This document shows, in pieces, positions 17,112 to 25,883 of a DNA stretch of 64,000 bases. Numbering within the stretch: position 1 is the first letter of the stretch; the number at the start of each line of letters is the position of its first letter. The notes under the pieces were generated by a model. That model was given only the letters and a program-made list of their open reading frames with translations. It ran no database searches and was not told the DNA's origin. Source of the DNA: Aeromicrobium erythreum (GTDB lineage Bacteria > Actinomycetota > Actinomycetes > Propionibacteriales > Nocardioidaceae); assembly GCF_001509405.1 (NCBI RefSeq), contig NZ_CP011502.1, positions 3,534,001-3,598,000 on the forward strand, in the 5' to 3' direction. Both the position numbers and the translations under genes were made by a program.

Positions 17112-17657
17112 ATGGCCCTGGAGCACGCGATCCTCGTGTCCCTCGCGGAGCGCTCCGGCACGGGCTACGAGCTCGCCCGCCGCTTCGACGCCTCCATCGG
17201 CAACTTCTGGAAGGCCAGCCACCAGCAGATCTACAAGGTGCTCGGCCGCATGGAGTCCGACGGCCTCGTGACGTCGGAGGTGGTCGTGCAGGACGGTCGC
17301 CCCGACAAGAAGGTGTACGCGATCACCGACGCCGGCCGCGCGGAGCTGGCCCACTTCACGACCGAGCCGTCGGCACCCGAGCCCCTGCGCTCCAGCTTCG
17401 CCGTGAAGCTCCGAGCGCTCGAGCACGGCGACCGCGACGCGATCCTCGCCGACGTGCACCGCATGCGGGCCCTCCATGCGGAGAAGCTCGCGTACTACGA
17501 GACGAGCGCCGAGCGCTTCTACCCCGACCCGGACGCGCTCGACCCCGCCGACGTGGGCCCGTACCTGGTGCTGCGGGGCGGGATCATCGGCGAGCAGACG
17601 GCGCTCAGCTGGTGCGACGAGATCCTCGAGCGGCTCGAAGGGCGCGCACCCCGATGA
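17112..17657 (+). CDS. PadR-family transcriptional regulator
   Basis: A 181-residue PadR/Vir-type regulator. The winged helix spans residues 1-85 (MALEHAILVSLAERSGTGYELARRF, KASHQQIYKVLGRMESDGLV, KKVYAITDAGRAEL). The helical C-terminal dimerisation domain contains RMRALHAEKLAYYE. Members repress stress or detoxification genes in response to small aromatic or other ligands. No clear -10 box or ribosome site fixes the start, but the ATG gives the standard N-terminus. The 3' end overlaps a convergent membrane-protein gene by 53 bp. Confidence 0.9.
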   Translation: MALEHAILVSLAERSGTGYELARRFDASIGNFWKASHQQIYKVLGRMESDGLVTSEVVVQDGRPDKKVYAITDAGRAELAHFTTEPSAPEPLRSSFAVKLRALEHGDRDAILADVHRMRALHAEKLAYYETSAERFYPDPDALDPADVGPYLVLRGGIIGEQTALSWCDEILERLEGRAPR

Positions 17658-17856
17658 CGAGCACGCAGATCCCGAGCGTCATGGCCGCCGCGATGAGCAC
17701 GGCGTGCACCCACAGGAACGCCGTCGGGGCGCTGCTCCACGCCTCGCCCGACCACGCCCGGTCGTCGTCGACGATCGCCTTCGCGAACCGCGGCCAGATG
17801 ACCACGTTGAACACGCCCGCCACGACCAGCACCCACGCCGAGACTCTCGAGATCAC
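17605..17856 (-). CDS. SCO4848-type small membrane protein
   Basis: An 83-residue protein with two hydrophobic helices (SAWVLVVAGVFNVVIWPRF and AVLIAAAMTLGICVLVIGV). Between them is an acidic loop with WSSAPTAFLWVHA. The pattern matches small actinobacterial SCO4848-like membrane proteins of unknown function. The GTG start is supported by CATACT ending 6 bases upstream. Only nine bases separate this start from the divergent fadH start, so the two promoters must overlap the opposite genes. Confidence 0.7.
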   Translation of the reverse strand: MISRVSAWVLVVAGVFNVVIWPRFAKAIVDDDRAWSGEAWSSAPTAFLWVHAVLIAAAMTLGICVLVIGVRALRAARGSRRTS

Positions 17857-17865
17857 AGGACCAGT

Positions 17866-19956
17866 ATGAGCAGCCCGTTCACCCACCAGTTCTCCCAGCC
17901 TGGCCACCCGGACTACCCGCACCTGCTGACGCCGCTCGACCTCGGCCACACCACGCTGCGCAACCGGGTGGTCATGGGCTCGATCCACAGCAAGCTCGAG
18001 GACCGGCGCAAGGACCTGCCCAAGCTCGCCGCCTACTTCGCCGAGCGCGCGAAGGGCGGCGTCGCCCTGTCGGTCACGGGCGGCTTCTCGCCCAACCGCA
18101 CCGGCTGGCTGCTGCCGTTCGGCGGCACCATGAACAACCGCTCGTTCGCCGACGCGCACCGCGTGGTCACCGACGCCGTGCACGAGCACGACGGCAAGAT
18201 CGCGATGCAGATCCTGCACGCCGGTCGGTACGGCTACCACCCGTTCGTGAAGAGCGCGTCGCGGCGCAAGAGCCCGATCAGCCCGTTCCGGCCGCGCGCG
18301 TTCTCGGCGCGGGAGATCGACCGCACCGCCACCGACTTCGCGAAGGCCGCGGCCCTGGCGAAGCGCGGCGGCTACGACGGCGTCGAGATCATGGGCTCCG
18401 AGGGCTACCTCATCAACCAGATGATCACGGCCCGCACGAACACCCGCGACGACGCGTGGGGCGGCACGGCCGAGAAGCGGATGCGCTTCCCCGTGGAGAT
18501 CGTGCGGCGTACCCGCGAGCTGGTCGGCGACGACTTCATCGTCATGTACCGCCAGAGCCTGCTCGACCTCGTCGACGACGCGCAGTCGTGGGACGAGACC
18601 GTCGAGCTCGCGCTCAAGCTGCAGCAGGCTGGCGTCTCGATCATCAACACCGGCATCGGCTGGCACGAGGCGCGGGTGCCCACCATCGTCACGTCGGTGC
18701 CGCGCGCCGCGTTCGTGGCGCACACGGCGCGGCTGCGCGAGGCGCTCGAGGAGCACGACGCGGTCGTGCCGGTCGTCGCCTCCAACCGCATCAACACCCC
18801 CGAGGTCGCGGAGGGCATCGTCGCCTCCGGACAGGCCGACCTCGTCTCGATGGCCCGACCGCTGCTCGCCGACCCCGACTTCGTCGCGAAGGCCGCCGAG
18901 CGGCGCAGCGACGAGATCATCACCTGCATCGCGTGCAACCAGGCCTGCCTGGACCACACGTTCAAGAACCAGCGCGCCAGCTGCATGCTCAACCCGCGCG
19001 CCGGGCACGAGACCGAGCTGGTGCTCCTGCCGACCCAGCGCGCCAAGCGCGTGGCCGTCGTCGGCGCCGGACCCGCCGGCCTGGCCGCCGCCGTCGAGCT
19101 CGCCGGCCGCGGCCACCGGGTCGAGCTGTTCGAGGCCGACGAGACGATCGGCGGCCAGTTCAAGCTCGCCGCGCGCATCCCCGGCAAGGAGGAGTTCGTC
19201 GAGACCCTCCGCTACTACACCCGCATGCTCGAGGTGCGTGGCGTGACCGTGCACCTCGGCCGTCGAGCCGACGTCGAGGATCTCCGCCCGTTCGAGGAGG
19301 TCGTGCTCGCGACCGGCGTCGAGCCTCGCGTGCCGTCGATCCCCGGCCTCGGCTCCGGCGTCGGCCCGACCGTGCTGCGCTACGACGAGGTCGTCGGCGG
19401 TGGCGCCGAGATCGGGCACACCGTGGCCGTGCTCGGTGCCGGTGGCATCGGCTTCGACGTGTCGGAGTTCCTGCTGCACGACCCGCACGAGTCGCTCGAG
19501 CACTGGATGCAGCGCTGGGGCGTCACGGACCCCGCGCTGGAGCGGGGCGGCCTCACCACGAAGGTGCAGGCACCTCCGCGTCGCCAGGTGTATCTGCTGC
19601 AGCGCAAGCACAGCGCGCACGGCAAGGGCCTGGGCAAGACCACCGGCTGGGTGCACCGCCAGACGCTCAAGGACTCCGGCGTCGACTTCGTCGGCGGCGT
19701 CACCTACGACCGTGTCGACCGCGAGGGGCTGCACGTGACCGTCCGCTCGAGCGAGAAGGACGACGCCGGCGAGGAGCTCTTGCTCAAGGTCGACACCATC
19801 GTCCTGTGCACCGGACAGGAGTCGGTGCGCGACCTCGTCGAGCCGCTCGAGGCGGCCGGCGTGACCACCCACGTGATCGGCGGCGCCGACGTCGCCGCCG
19901 AGCTCGACGCGAAGCGCGCCATCAAGCAGGCCACCGAGCTGGCCGCGCGCCTCTGA
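17866..19956 (+). CDS. fadH: NADPH-dependent 2,4-dienoyl-CoA reductase
   Basis: A 696-residue multidomain flavoprotein. Residues 15-360 form an old-yellow-enzyme TIM barrel (LRNRVVMGS, QILHAGRYGY, DGVEIMGSEGYLINQM, NTGIGWHEARVPT). A 4Fe-4S cluster motif follows (CIACNQACLDHTF and the Cys in ASCMLNPRAG, spacing C-x2-C-x3-C-x11-C). The rest is an FAD/NADPH-binding module (VAVVGAGPAGLAAAVELAGRG and VAVLGAGGIGFDVSEFL). It reduces 2,4-dienoyl-CoAs so that polyunsaturated chains can enter beta-oxidation. It is followed 29 bases later by a CurA-like reductase and fits the lipid-catabolic theme of the left arm. Confidence 0.93.
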   Translation: MSSPFTHQFSQPGHPDYPHLLTPLDLGHTTLRNRVVMGSIHSKLEDRRKDLPKLAAYFAERAKGGVALSVTGGFSPNRTGWLLPFGGTMNNRSFADAHRVVTDAVHEHDGKIAMQILHAGRYGYHPFVKSASRRKSPISPFRPRAFSAREIDRTATDFAKAAALAKRGGYDGVEIMGSEGYLINQMITARTNTRDDAWGGTAEKRMRFPVEIVRRTRELVGDDFIVMYRQSLLDLVDDAQSWDETVELALKLQQAGVSIINTGIGWHEARVPTIVTSVPRAAFVAHTARLREALEEHDAVVPVVASNRINTPEVAEGIVASGQADLVSMARPLLADPDFVAKAAERRSDEIITCIACNQACLDHTFKNQRASCMLNPRAGHETELVLLPTQRAKRVAVVGAGPAGLAAAVELAGRGHRVELFEADETIGGQFKLAARIPGKEEFVETLRYYTRMLEVRGVTVHLGRRADVEDLRPFEEVVLATGVEPRVPSIPGLGSGVGPTVLRYDEVVGGGAEIGHTVAVLGAGGIGFDVSEFLLHDPHESLEHWMQRWGVTDPALERGGLTTKVQAPPRRQVYLLQRKHSAHGKGLGKTTGWVHRQTLKDSGVDFVGGVTYDRVDREGLHVTVRSSEKDDAGEELLLKVDTIVLCTGQESVRDLVEPLEAAGVTTHVIGGADVAAELDAKRAIKQATELAARL

Positions 19957-19985
19957 ACCCCGCACCACGAGAGAGGGAGAACACC

Positions 19986-21038
19986 ATGTCCACCACCCCC
20001 GGACAGACCACCCAGGTCCGACTCGCCGCCTACCCGGACGGAGAGCCCCAGGACTCCGACTTCGAGACCGTCACCGTCGACCTGCCCGAGCTGCAGGACG
20101 GCCAGGTGCTGCTGCGCTCGATCTACCTGTCGCTCGACCCGTACATGCGCGGTCGGATGAGCCAGGCGAAGTCGTACGCCGCCCACCTCGAGCTCGGCGA
20201 CGTCGTGCTCGGCGGCACCGTGTGCGAGGTGGTCGAGTCGCGCGCCGAGAACCGCAAGCCCGGCGACATCGTCCTCGCCTTCATCGGCTGGCAGACGCAC
20301 GCCGTCGTCGACGCGCGGCAGATGAAGCGCCTCGACCCGACGGCACCGCCCTTCGACGCCGCGCCGATCTCCACCGCGCTCGGCGTGCTCGGGATGCCCG
20401 GGTTCACCGCCTACGCCGGGCTGCTCGAGATCGGCAAGCCCGCCGAGGGTGAGACCGTCGTCGTCGCCGCTGCCGCCGGACCGGTCGGCTCCGCCGTCGG
20501 GCAGGTCGCACGGCTCAAGGGTGCGCGGGCCGTCGGGATCGCCGGCGGCGAGGAGAAGGTGCGGCTGCTGCGCGAGCACTTCGGCTTCGACGTCGCCCTC
20601 GACCACCGCTCGCCCACGTTCGTCGACGACCTCAAGGCGGCCACCCCCGACGGCGTCGACGTCTACTTCGAGAACGTCGCCGGCCCGGTAGGGGAGGCCG
20701 TGCTGCGACGCATGAACACGTACGGTCGCGTGCCGGTGTGCGGGCTGGTCGCCAACTACAACCGCCCGGCCGAGTCGTCGTTCGGGTTCCCGGCGTTCAT
20801 GGGCGCGGTGCTGGCGAAGAGCCTGACGGTCCGCGGGTTCATCCAGGACGAGTTCGTGCCCACCCACACCGAGGCGTTCACCCGCGAGATGGGCCAGTGG
20901 GTCGCGAACGGCGACGTCGCCTACCTCGAGGACGTCGTCGACGGCCTGGAGAACGCGGTCGACGCCTTCCGCGGCCTCCTCACCGGCCGCAACGTCGGCA
21001 AGCTCCTCGTGAAGGTCGGCGACGACCCCACCCGCTGA
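19986..21038 (+). CDS. MDR-family NADP-dependent oxidoreductase (CurA/prostaglandin reductase-like)
   Basis: A 350-residue zinc-free medium-chain dehydrogenase. Diagnostic segments are SLDPYMRGRMS, GMPGFTAYAGLLEIG, VVAAAAGPVGSAVGQVARLKGA and YFENVAGPVGEAVLRRMN. Relatives reduce the C=C bond of enones such as curcumin or 15-keto prostaglandins with NADPH. The ATG follows a GAGAGAGGGAGA ribosome site, and the gene lies in tandem with fadH, so they are likely one transcript. The gene-free repeat array begins 12 bases after its stop. Confidence 0.92.
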   Translation: MSTTPGQTTQVRLAAYPDGEPQDSDFETVTVDLPELQDGQVLLRSIYLSLDPYMRGRMSQAKSYAAHLELGDVVLGGTVCEVVESRAENRKPGDIVLAFIGWQTHAVVDARQMKRLDPTAPPFDAAPISTALGVLGMPGFTAYAGLLEIGKPAEGETVVVAAAAGPVGSAVGQVARLKGARAVGIAGGEEKVRLLREHFGFDVALDHRSPTFVDDLKAATPDGVDVYFENVAGPVGEAVLRRMNTYGRVPVCGLVANYNRPAESSFGFPAFMGAVLAKSLTVRGFIQDEFVPTHTEAFTREMGQWVANGDVAYLEDVVDGLENAVDAFRGLLTGRNVGKLLVKVGDDPTR

Positions 21039-21049
21039 CCCCGCCCCCA

Positions 21050-22402
21050 CCGCTGGTCGAGTAGCGGCACGCGCGACGAAGGAGCGCCGTGCCGCGATGG
21101 AGCCGTCGCAAGAGGGGCGTAGCCGCGACGGAGCGAGACCACCCGGCAACGGCCCAGCGCGAACCGGCTCCCAGCGTCGGCCTGGAGCGGTCTCGATACG
21201 CCTCCCCTCGCTAGCGCTCGTGGAGGCACTCGACCAGCGGCGCGTTCCGCTGGTCGAGTAGCAGCGACGGCGAGCGCCAGCGAGCTCGTCGGTGCGTATC
21301 GAGACCACCCGGCAACAGTCCAGCGCGAACCGGCTCCCAGCGTCGGCTTGGAGTGGTCTCGATACGCCTCCGCCAGCTCCTTCGTCGCGGCGTCGACTAC
21401 TCGACCAGCGGTCTGACCCGCTGGTCGAGTAGCAGGGACGAGCTTGCGAGGTCCCTGCGTATCGAGACCACCCGGCAACGGCCCAGCGCGAACCGGCTCC
21501 CAGCGTCGGCTTGGAGTGGTCTCGATACGCCTCCGCCAGCTCCTTCGTCGCGGCGTCGGCTACTCGACCAGCGGTCTGACCCGCTGGTCGAGTAGCAGGG
21601 ACGAGCTTGCGACGTCCCTGCGTATCGAGACCACCCCGCAACGGCCCGGCGCGAACCGGCTCCCAGCGACGGCTTGGAGTGGTCTCGATACGCCTCCGCC
21701 AGCTCCTTCGTCGCGGCGTCGACTACTCGACCAGCGGTCTGACCCGCTGGTCGAGTAGCAGGGACGAGCTTGCGACGTCCCTGCGTATCGAGACCACCCC
21801 GCAACAGTCCAGCGCGAACCGGCTCCCAGCGACGGCCTGGAGTGGTCTCGATACACCTCCCCTCGCTGGCGCTCGTGGAGGCACTCGACAAGCGGTGGAT
21901 TCCGCTGGTCGAGTAGCAGGGACGAGCTTGCGAGGTCCCTGCTCATCGAGACCACCCCGCAACGGCCCAGCGCAGGCCAACCCCCAGCGACGGCCTGGAG
22001 CGGTCTCGATACACCTCCCCTCGCTGGCGCTCGTGGAGGCACTCGACCAGCGGCGCGTTCCGCTGGTCGAGTAGCAGCGACGGCGAGCGCCAGCGAGCTC
22101 GTCGGTGCGTATCGAGACCACCCGGCAACAGTCCAGCGCGAACCGGCTCCCAGCGTCGGCTTGGAGTGGTCTCGTTACGCCTCCGCCAGCTCCTTCGTCG
22201 CGGCGTCGACTACTCGACCAGCGGTCTGACCCGCTGGTCGAGTAGCAGGGACGAGCTTGCGACGTCCCTGCGTATCGAGACCACCCCGCAACGGCCCGGC
22301 GCAGGCCGACCCCCAGCGACGGCCTGGGTGGTCTCGTTACGCCTCCCCTCGCTGGCGCTCGTGGAGGCACTCGACCAGCGGCGCGTTCCGCTGGTCGAGT
22401 AG
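21050..22402. repeat. 1.35-kb array of inverted repeats, about eight units of 157-197 bp
   Basis: The core CTGGTCGAGTAG occurs nine times on the plus strand, at 21053, 21250, 21421, 21584, 21747, 21905, 22063, 22234 and 22391. Spacings are 197, 171, 163, 163, 158, 158, 171 and 157. Each core is followed by a short arm ending in TATCGAGACCACC, a 44-bp spacer (with AACCGGCTCCCAGCG), and then the inverted element GGTCTCGATACGCC to CTCGACCAGCGG. Two arm variants alternate: GCAGGGACGAGCTTGCG and GCAGCGACGGCGAGCGC. Spacers are near-identical, so it is not a CRISPR array. It lies between convergent genes and encodes no plausible protein. It resembles an amplified REP-like palindromic element. Confidence 0.95.
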
Positions 22403-22423
22403 TCCGACCACCGGTGGCGGGGG

Positions 22424-23368
22424 TCAGGCGGCGGCGTCGAGGCGGGCGGCGCGGCTGCCGCGGGGGACGGCGACGCGCAGGACGTTGCGCTCGACCGTGA
22501 CCTCGGCGGGGGTGGTGGCGGCGATCTCGCCGTCGAGGTTCACCGGCAGCGACTCGTCGGTGACCACCCGCACCCGGCGGGTCGTGAGGTGGTGCACCCG
22601 CTCGTGCTCGACGAACCGGCCGCTCTTGAGCAGACGCGCGATCGACACGTGGTCGGCGAGCCGCCCGCGCTCGATGGCGTAGACGTCGAGCAGGTGGTCA
22701 TCGAGCGACGCGTTCGGCGCGACGGTGTTGCCGCCGCCGTAGTGCCGGCCGTTGCCGACCGCCAGCTGGAGCAGGTCGGTCAGCTCGACCGGGTCGTGGT
22801 CGCCGTCGGGGAACTCCAGACGCGCCGCGAACCCGCGGTGCTGGCGGAACGCGCCGAGCGTGGCCACCGGGTACGCGACGGGTCCCAGACGTCGCTTCAG
22901 GCCCGGGGTGAGCCGCTCGGTGACGGCGACCGACAGACCGATGGACGCGACGTTGACGAACGCGCGACCGTCGACGCGACCGAGGTCGACGTCGACCACC
23001 TCGCCGTCGAGCACCGACGCGACCGCGGCGCCGACGTCGGCCGGGATCTCCAGGGTGCGGGCGAAGTCGTTGGCCGTGCCGAGCGGCAGGACGGCCAGCA
23101 CCGTCGACGTCCCCGCGACGCGTGCGGCGGCGGCCGAGACGGTCCCGTCACCGCCGCCGACGACGAGGAGGTCCGGCTCGTCGGCCGCGACCCGGTCGAG
23201 CGTCTCGACCAGCTCCGCACCCGAGTGGACGGCGTGCGCGCGCACGACGGCGCGGTCCCCGACGAGCCGGGTCGCACGCTCCAGCGCCGAGGCGCCTTGC
23301 CGGGCCCCCGTGTTGACCACGAGCTCGACGACGGCGTCCGGGCGGGCGAGGAGGGTGCTGAGATCCAT
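22424..23368 (-). CDS. Diacylglycerol/lipid kinase family protein
   Basis: A 314-residue DagK/YegS-type lipid kinase. The N-terminal nucleotide-binding domain has VVNTGARQG and the catalytic VVGGGDGTVSAAA, then VLPLGTANDFARTL. The C-terminal beta domain has VGNGRHYGGGNTVAP and PVNLDGEIAATTP. It phosphorylates a membrane lipid (diacylglycerol or a related one) at the inner face of the membrane. TAGCGT (23376-23381) ends 7 bases before the ATG at 23368, which is chosen over an in-frame start nine bases upstream. It is convergent with the reductase across the repeat array. Confidence 0.9.
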   Translation of the reverse strand: MDLSTLLARPDAVVELVVNTGARQGASALERATRLVGDRAVVRAHAVHSGAELVETLDRVAADEPDLLVVGGGDGTVSAAAARVAGTSTVLAVLPLGTANDFARTLEIPADVGAAVASVLDGEVVDVDLGRVDGRAFVNVASIGLSVAVTERLTPGLKRRLGPVAYPVATLGAFRQHRGFAARLEFPDGDHDPVELTDLLQLAVGNGRHYGGGNTVAPNASLDDHLLDVYAIERGRLADHVSIARLLKSGRFVEHERVHHLTTRRVRVVTDESLPVNLDGEIAATTPAEVTVERNVLRVAVPRGSRAARLDAAA

Positions 23369-23464
23369 GCACCCCACGCTAGGAACCGTCGATGAGCGGA
23401 CGATGAGGTCAGGATGTGGATGTCCTCATGATCCGTCTCGACATGCGAAGTTCCTGAGAATCCC

Positions 23465-23500
23465 TAGCGTGGAGGTACCGGACGCAACCGGTCCGGTACC
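23465..23500 (+). promoter_or_regulatory. Promoter and 5'-terminal hairpin of the GlsB-like gene
   Basis: TAGCGT (23465-23470) is a -10 box placing the transcript start near 23477. GGTACCGGAC (23474-23483) and GTCCGGTACC (23491-23500) form a perfect 10-bp stem with a 7-base loop, ending 18 bases before the start codon and just upstream of the GAAAGGA ribosome site. The stem may stabilise the mRNA 5' end or, as DNA, be an operator. Confidence 0.55.
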
Positions 23501-23518
23501 CAACCGAAAGGAACTGTC

Positions 23519-23773
23519 ATGGGACTCATCACGCTTCTCATCGTCGGCCTCATCGCAGGTCTCCTGGCCCGCGCGATCGTCCCCGGCAACGACTCGATGG
23601 GCATCCTCGCCACCATCGTGCTCGGTGTCGTCGGCTCGTTCGTCGGCGGCATGATCGGCGCCCTGTTCTCCTCGCGGAGCGTGCTGGACTTCACGACCAG
23701 CGGCCTGATCCTGTCGATCGTCGGCGCCATCGTGGCGCTGCTGATCTACCGCCAGGTCCGCGCGCGCGCCTGA
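23519..23773 (+). CDS. GlsB/YeaQ/YmgE-family stress-response membrane protein
   Basis: An 84-residue, Gly-rich membrane protein with three hydrophobic helices (MGLITLLIVGLIAGLLARAI, ATIVLGVVGSFVGGMIGAL, GLILSIVGAIVALLIY). This is the pattern of transglycosylase-associated GlsB/YeaQ proteins induced by envelope or acid stress. PGNDSMG between the first two helices is conserved in the family. It has a strong GAAAGGA ribosome site and a monocistronic layout, with a hairpin in the leader and a terminator downstream. Confidence 0.92.
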   Translation: MGLITLLIVGLIAGLLARAIVPGNDSMGILATIVLGVVGSFVGGMIGALFSSRSVLDFTTSGLILSIVGAIVALLIYRQVRARA

Positions 23774-23783
23774 CCCGCGACCT

Positions 23784-23818
23784 CGAGACCCCGCACCGCT
23801 CGACGGTGCGGGGTCTCG
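23784..23818. terminator. Terminator after the GlsB-like gene
   Basis: CGAGACCCCGCACCG (23784-23798) pairs perfectly over 15 bp with CGGTGCGGGGTCTCG (23804-23818) around a CTCGA loop. Confidence 0.88.
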
Positions 23819-23861
23819 TCGCGTCCGCGCTCCTGTCGGCGGACGCTGCCATCCTGGCCGC

Positions 23862-24377
23862 ATGAGAGTCCACCTCCTGCGGGCGGTCAACGTCGGTGGA
23901 GCGACGCTGCCGATGGCCGAGCTGCGCGAGCTCGCCGCCGACCTCGGCGCGAGCGACGTCCGCACGCACATCGCGTCCGGCAACCTGCTGTGCACCCCGC
24001 CCACCGAGCCCGACGTGTTCGACCGTGCGCTGGAGCAGGCGATCGAGGCACGGTTCGGCTTCTTCCGGGAGGTCGTGTCGCGCTCGCCCGACGAGCTGCG
24101 CGCCGCACTCGCCGACCATCCGTTCGAGGTGGTCGAGCCCAAGCTGTCGCACGTCTACTTCCTGCTCGACGAGCCGACGCCCGACGCCGTCCGCGCGTTC
24201 GAGGCGGAGGACTGGCGCGGTGACGACGTCCGGGTGCTGGGTCGCGACCTGCACGTCCGCTACCGCGACGGCGTGGCCGGCTCGCGGATCACACCGGCGC
24301 GCGTGCGGCGACTCCTCGGGCACCACGGCACCGGGCGCAACCTCACCACGGTGCAGAGGCTGATCGACCTCGCCTAG
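23862..24377 (+). CDS. DUF1697 family protein
   Basis: A 171-residue protein of the DUF1697 family: HLLRAVNVGGATLPMAELRELAADLG at the start, THIASGNLL, and the end motif RVRRLLGHHGTGRNLTTVQRL. Structures of relatives show a duplicated ferredoxin-like fold; the function is unknown. CATCCT (23850-23855) ends 6 bases before the ATG, so it is probably leaderless. Confidence 0.9.
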   Translation: MRVHLLRAVNVGGATLPMAELRELAADLGASDVRTHIASGNLLCTPPTEPDVFDRALEQAIEARFGFFREVVSRSPDELRAALADHPFEVVEPKLSHVYFLLDEPTPDAVRAFEAEDWRGDDVRVLGRDLHVRYRDGVAGSRITPARVRRLLGHHGTGRNLTTVQRLIDLA

Positions 24378-24386
24378 GGTCGGGGC

Positions 24387-25244
24387 ATGCTGCCGTTCCA
24401 CCAGGTCGACGTCTTCTCCGACACCCTCGGCCTGGGCAACCCGGTCGCCGTCGTGCACGCGGCCGACGACCTCGACGACGCCACGATGGCCGCGTTCGCC
24501 CGGTGGACGAACCTCAGCGAGACCACGTTCCTGCTCCGCCCGAGCGACCCGGCGGCCGACTACCGCGTCCGCATCTTCACCCCGGGTCGGGAGCTGCCGT
24601 TCGCCGGCCACCCGACGCTCGGCACGGCGCGCGCCTGGCTCGAGGCCGGGGGCGCACCCCGCTCCGCCGACACCCTCGTCCAGGAGTGCGGGGTGGGGCT
24701 CGTGCGGGTGCGGCGCGACGGCGAGCGGCTGGCGTTCGCCGCCCCGGACCGCGCCCGCTCAGGACCGGTCGACCCCGCCGAGGTGGCGGCCGTCGTCGCC
24801 GCGCTCGGTATGGAAGCGTCCGACGTCGTCGGCGCCCACTGGTGCGACAACGGCCCAGGCTGGATGGGCCTCCTGCTGCGCGACGCCGACCTCGTGCTCG
24901 ACGTCGACGGTGCGCGCGCCCACCTGCTCGGGGCGTCCGGTGCGCACGACAAGGTCGGGCTGGCCGGGCTGTACGCCGACGGCTCCGACGTGCAGCTCGA
25001 GGTGCGCGCGTTCTTCCCCGGCGGCGTCGGCGAGGACCCCGTGACCGGCAGCCTCAACGCCGCTCTCGCCCAGTGGCTCGTCGCCGACGGCGTCCTGCCC
25101 GAGCACTACGTCGCCGCCCAGGGCACCTCCCTCGGCCGCCGCGGCCGGGTGCACGTCGACATCGTCGACGACACCGTCTGGGTCGGCGGGCACACCGTCG
25201 TCGGCGTGACCGGCACGGTCACACTCGGCCACCTCAGCGACTGA
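24387..25244 (+). CDS. PhzF-family isomerase/epimerase-like protein
   Basis: A 285-residue protein with the diaminopimelate-epimerase-like PhzF fold. The catalytic Glu is in NLSETTFLL (about residue 46). RIFTPGRELPFAGHPTLGTA and GGVGEDPVTGSLNAALAQWL are the two phosphate/substrate loops. PhzF of phenazine synthesis catalyses an isomerisation, but most homologues, including this one, lack other phenazine genes and have unknown substrates. TAGGGT (24375-24380) ends 6 bases before the ATG and overlaps the stop codon of the DUF1697 gene. Confidence 0.9.
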   Translation: MLPFHQVDVFSDTLGLGNPVAVVHAADDLDDATMAAFARWTNLSETTFLLRPSDPAADYRVRIFTPGRELPFAGHPTLGTARAWLEAGGAPRSADTLVQECGVGLVRVRRDGERLAFAAPDRARSGPVDPAEVAAVVAALGMEASDVVGAHWCDNGPGWMGLLLRDADLVLDVDGARAHLLGASGAHDKVGLAGLYADGSDVQLEVRAFFPGGVGEDPVTGSLNAALAQWLVADGVLPEHYVAAQGTSLGRRGRVHVDIVDDTVWVGGHTVVGVTGTVTLGHLSD

Positions 25245-25268
25245 CCCTCGCGCGGCTAGCGTGATCCC

Positions 25269-25880
25269 GTGACCCGCACCTGGCACGCCCTGACCGCCGT
25301 CGTCGGACTCGTCGCGCTCGTCGGGCAGACGATCGTGTCGGCCCGCCGCGGCGACGACCTCGTCAACCTGTTCAGCTACTTCACCATCGAGTCGAACATC
25401 CTCGTCGTCGTCACGTGCACCCTCCTCGCGCTGCGACCGGACCGGGGCGGGCGGGCGTTCGGGATGCTGCGCCTCGCCAGCCTGACCGGCATCACCGTGA
25501 CCGGCGTCGTCTACGCCACCGTGCTGGCCGGCAACGTCGACCTCTCCGGTGCCGAGTGGTGGTTCGACAAGGCGTTCCACTACGTCGTCCCGCTGCTGAC
25601 CGTGGTGGGCTTCGTCGTCCTGCGCCCCCGGACCCGCCTCACGTGGTCGGCGCTCGGCGGTCTCACGTTCCCGGTCCTCTGGCTGGCCTACACGCTCACC
25701 CGGGCCGGGGTCGTCCGGCCGACCTTCTCGCTGACCCCGACGACCACCGCTCCCGTGCCCTACGGCTTCCTCGACGCCGGCGAGCTGGGCGCCGGGACCG
25801 TCGCGGTCACGTGCGTCGTGCTCACCCTCGTGTTCGTCGCCCTCGGCTCGGCCGCCGTCGCGTGGAGCCGGCGCGGCTGA
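25269..25880 (+). CDS. Pr6Pr family membrane protein
   Basis: A 203-residue membrane protein with six predicted helices. The FSYFTIESNILVVVTCTLLAL segment and the WWFDKAFHYVVPLLTVVGFVV region are typical of the Pr6Pr (FAR-17a/AIG1-like) family. Eukaryotic AIG1 relatives are hydrolases, but no activity is established for bacterial members. GTG start, with TAGCGT (25257-25262) ending 6 bases upstream. The 3' end lies 3 bases from a convergent tetR gene. Confidence 0.85.
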   Translation: MTRTWHALTAVVGLVALVGQTIVSARRGDDLVNLFSYFTIESNILVVVTCTLLALRPDRGGRAFGMLRLASLTGITVTGVVYATVLAGNVDLSGAEWWFDKAFHYVVPLLTVVGFVVLRPRTRLTWSALGGLTFPVLWLAYTLTRAGVVRPTFSLTPTTTAPVPYGFLDAGELGAGTVAVTCVVLTLVFVALGSAAVAWSRRG

Positions 25881-25883
25881 GGG

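Noticed and set aside
21353..22370. Proteins encoded by the repeat block
   Set aside because: Open frames exist on both strands but simply translate the palindromic repeats; none has a start signal or a family pattern.
21050..22402. Repeat block as a CRISPR array
   Set aside because: Units are 157-197 bp, the intervening sequences are nearly identical rather than unique, and no cas gene is present.
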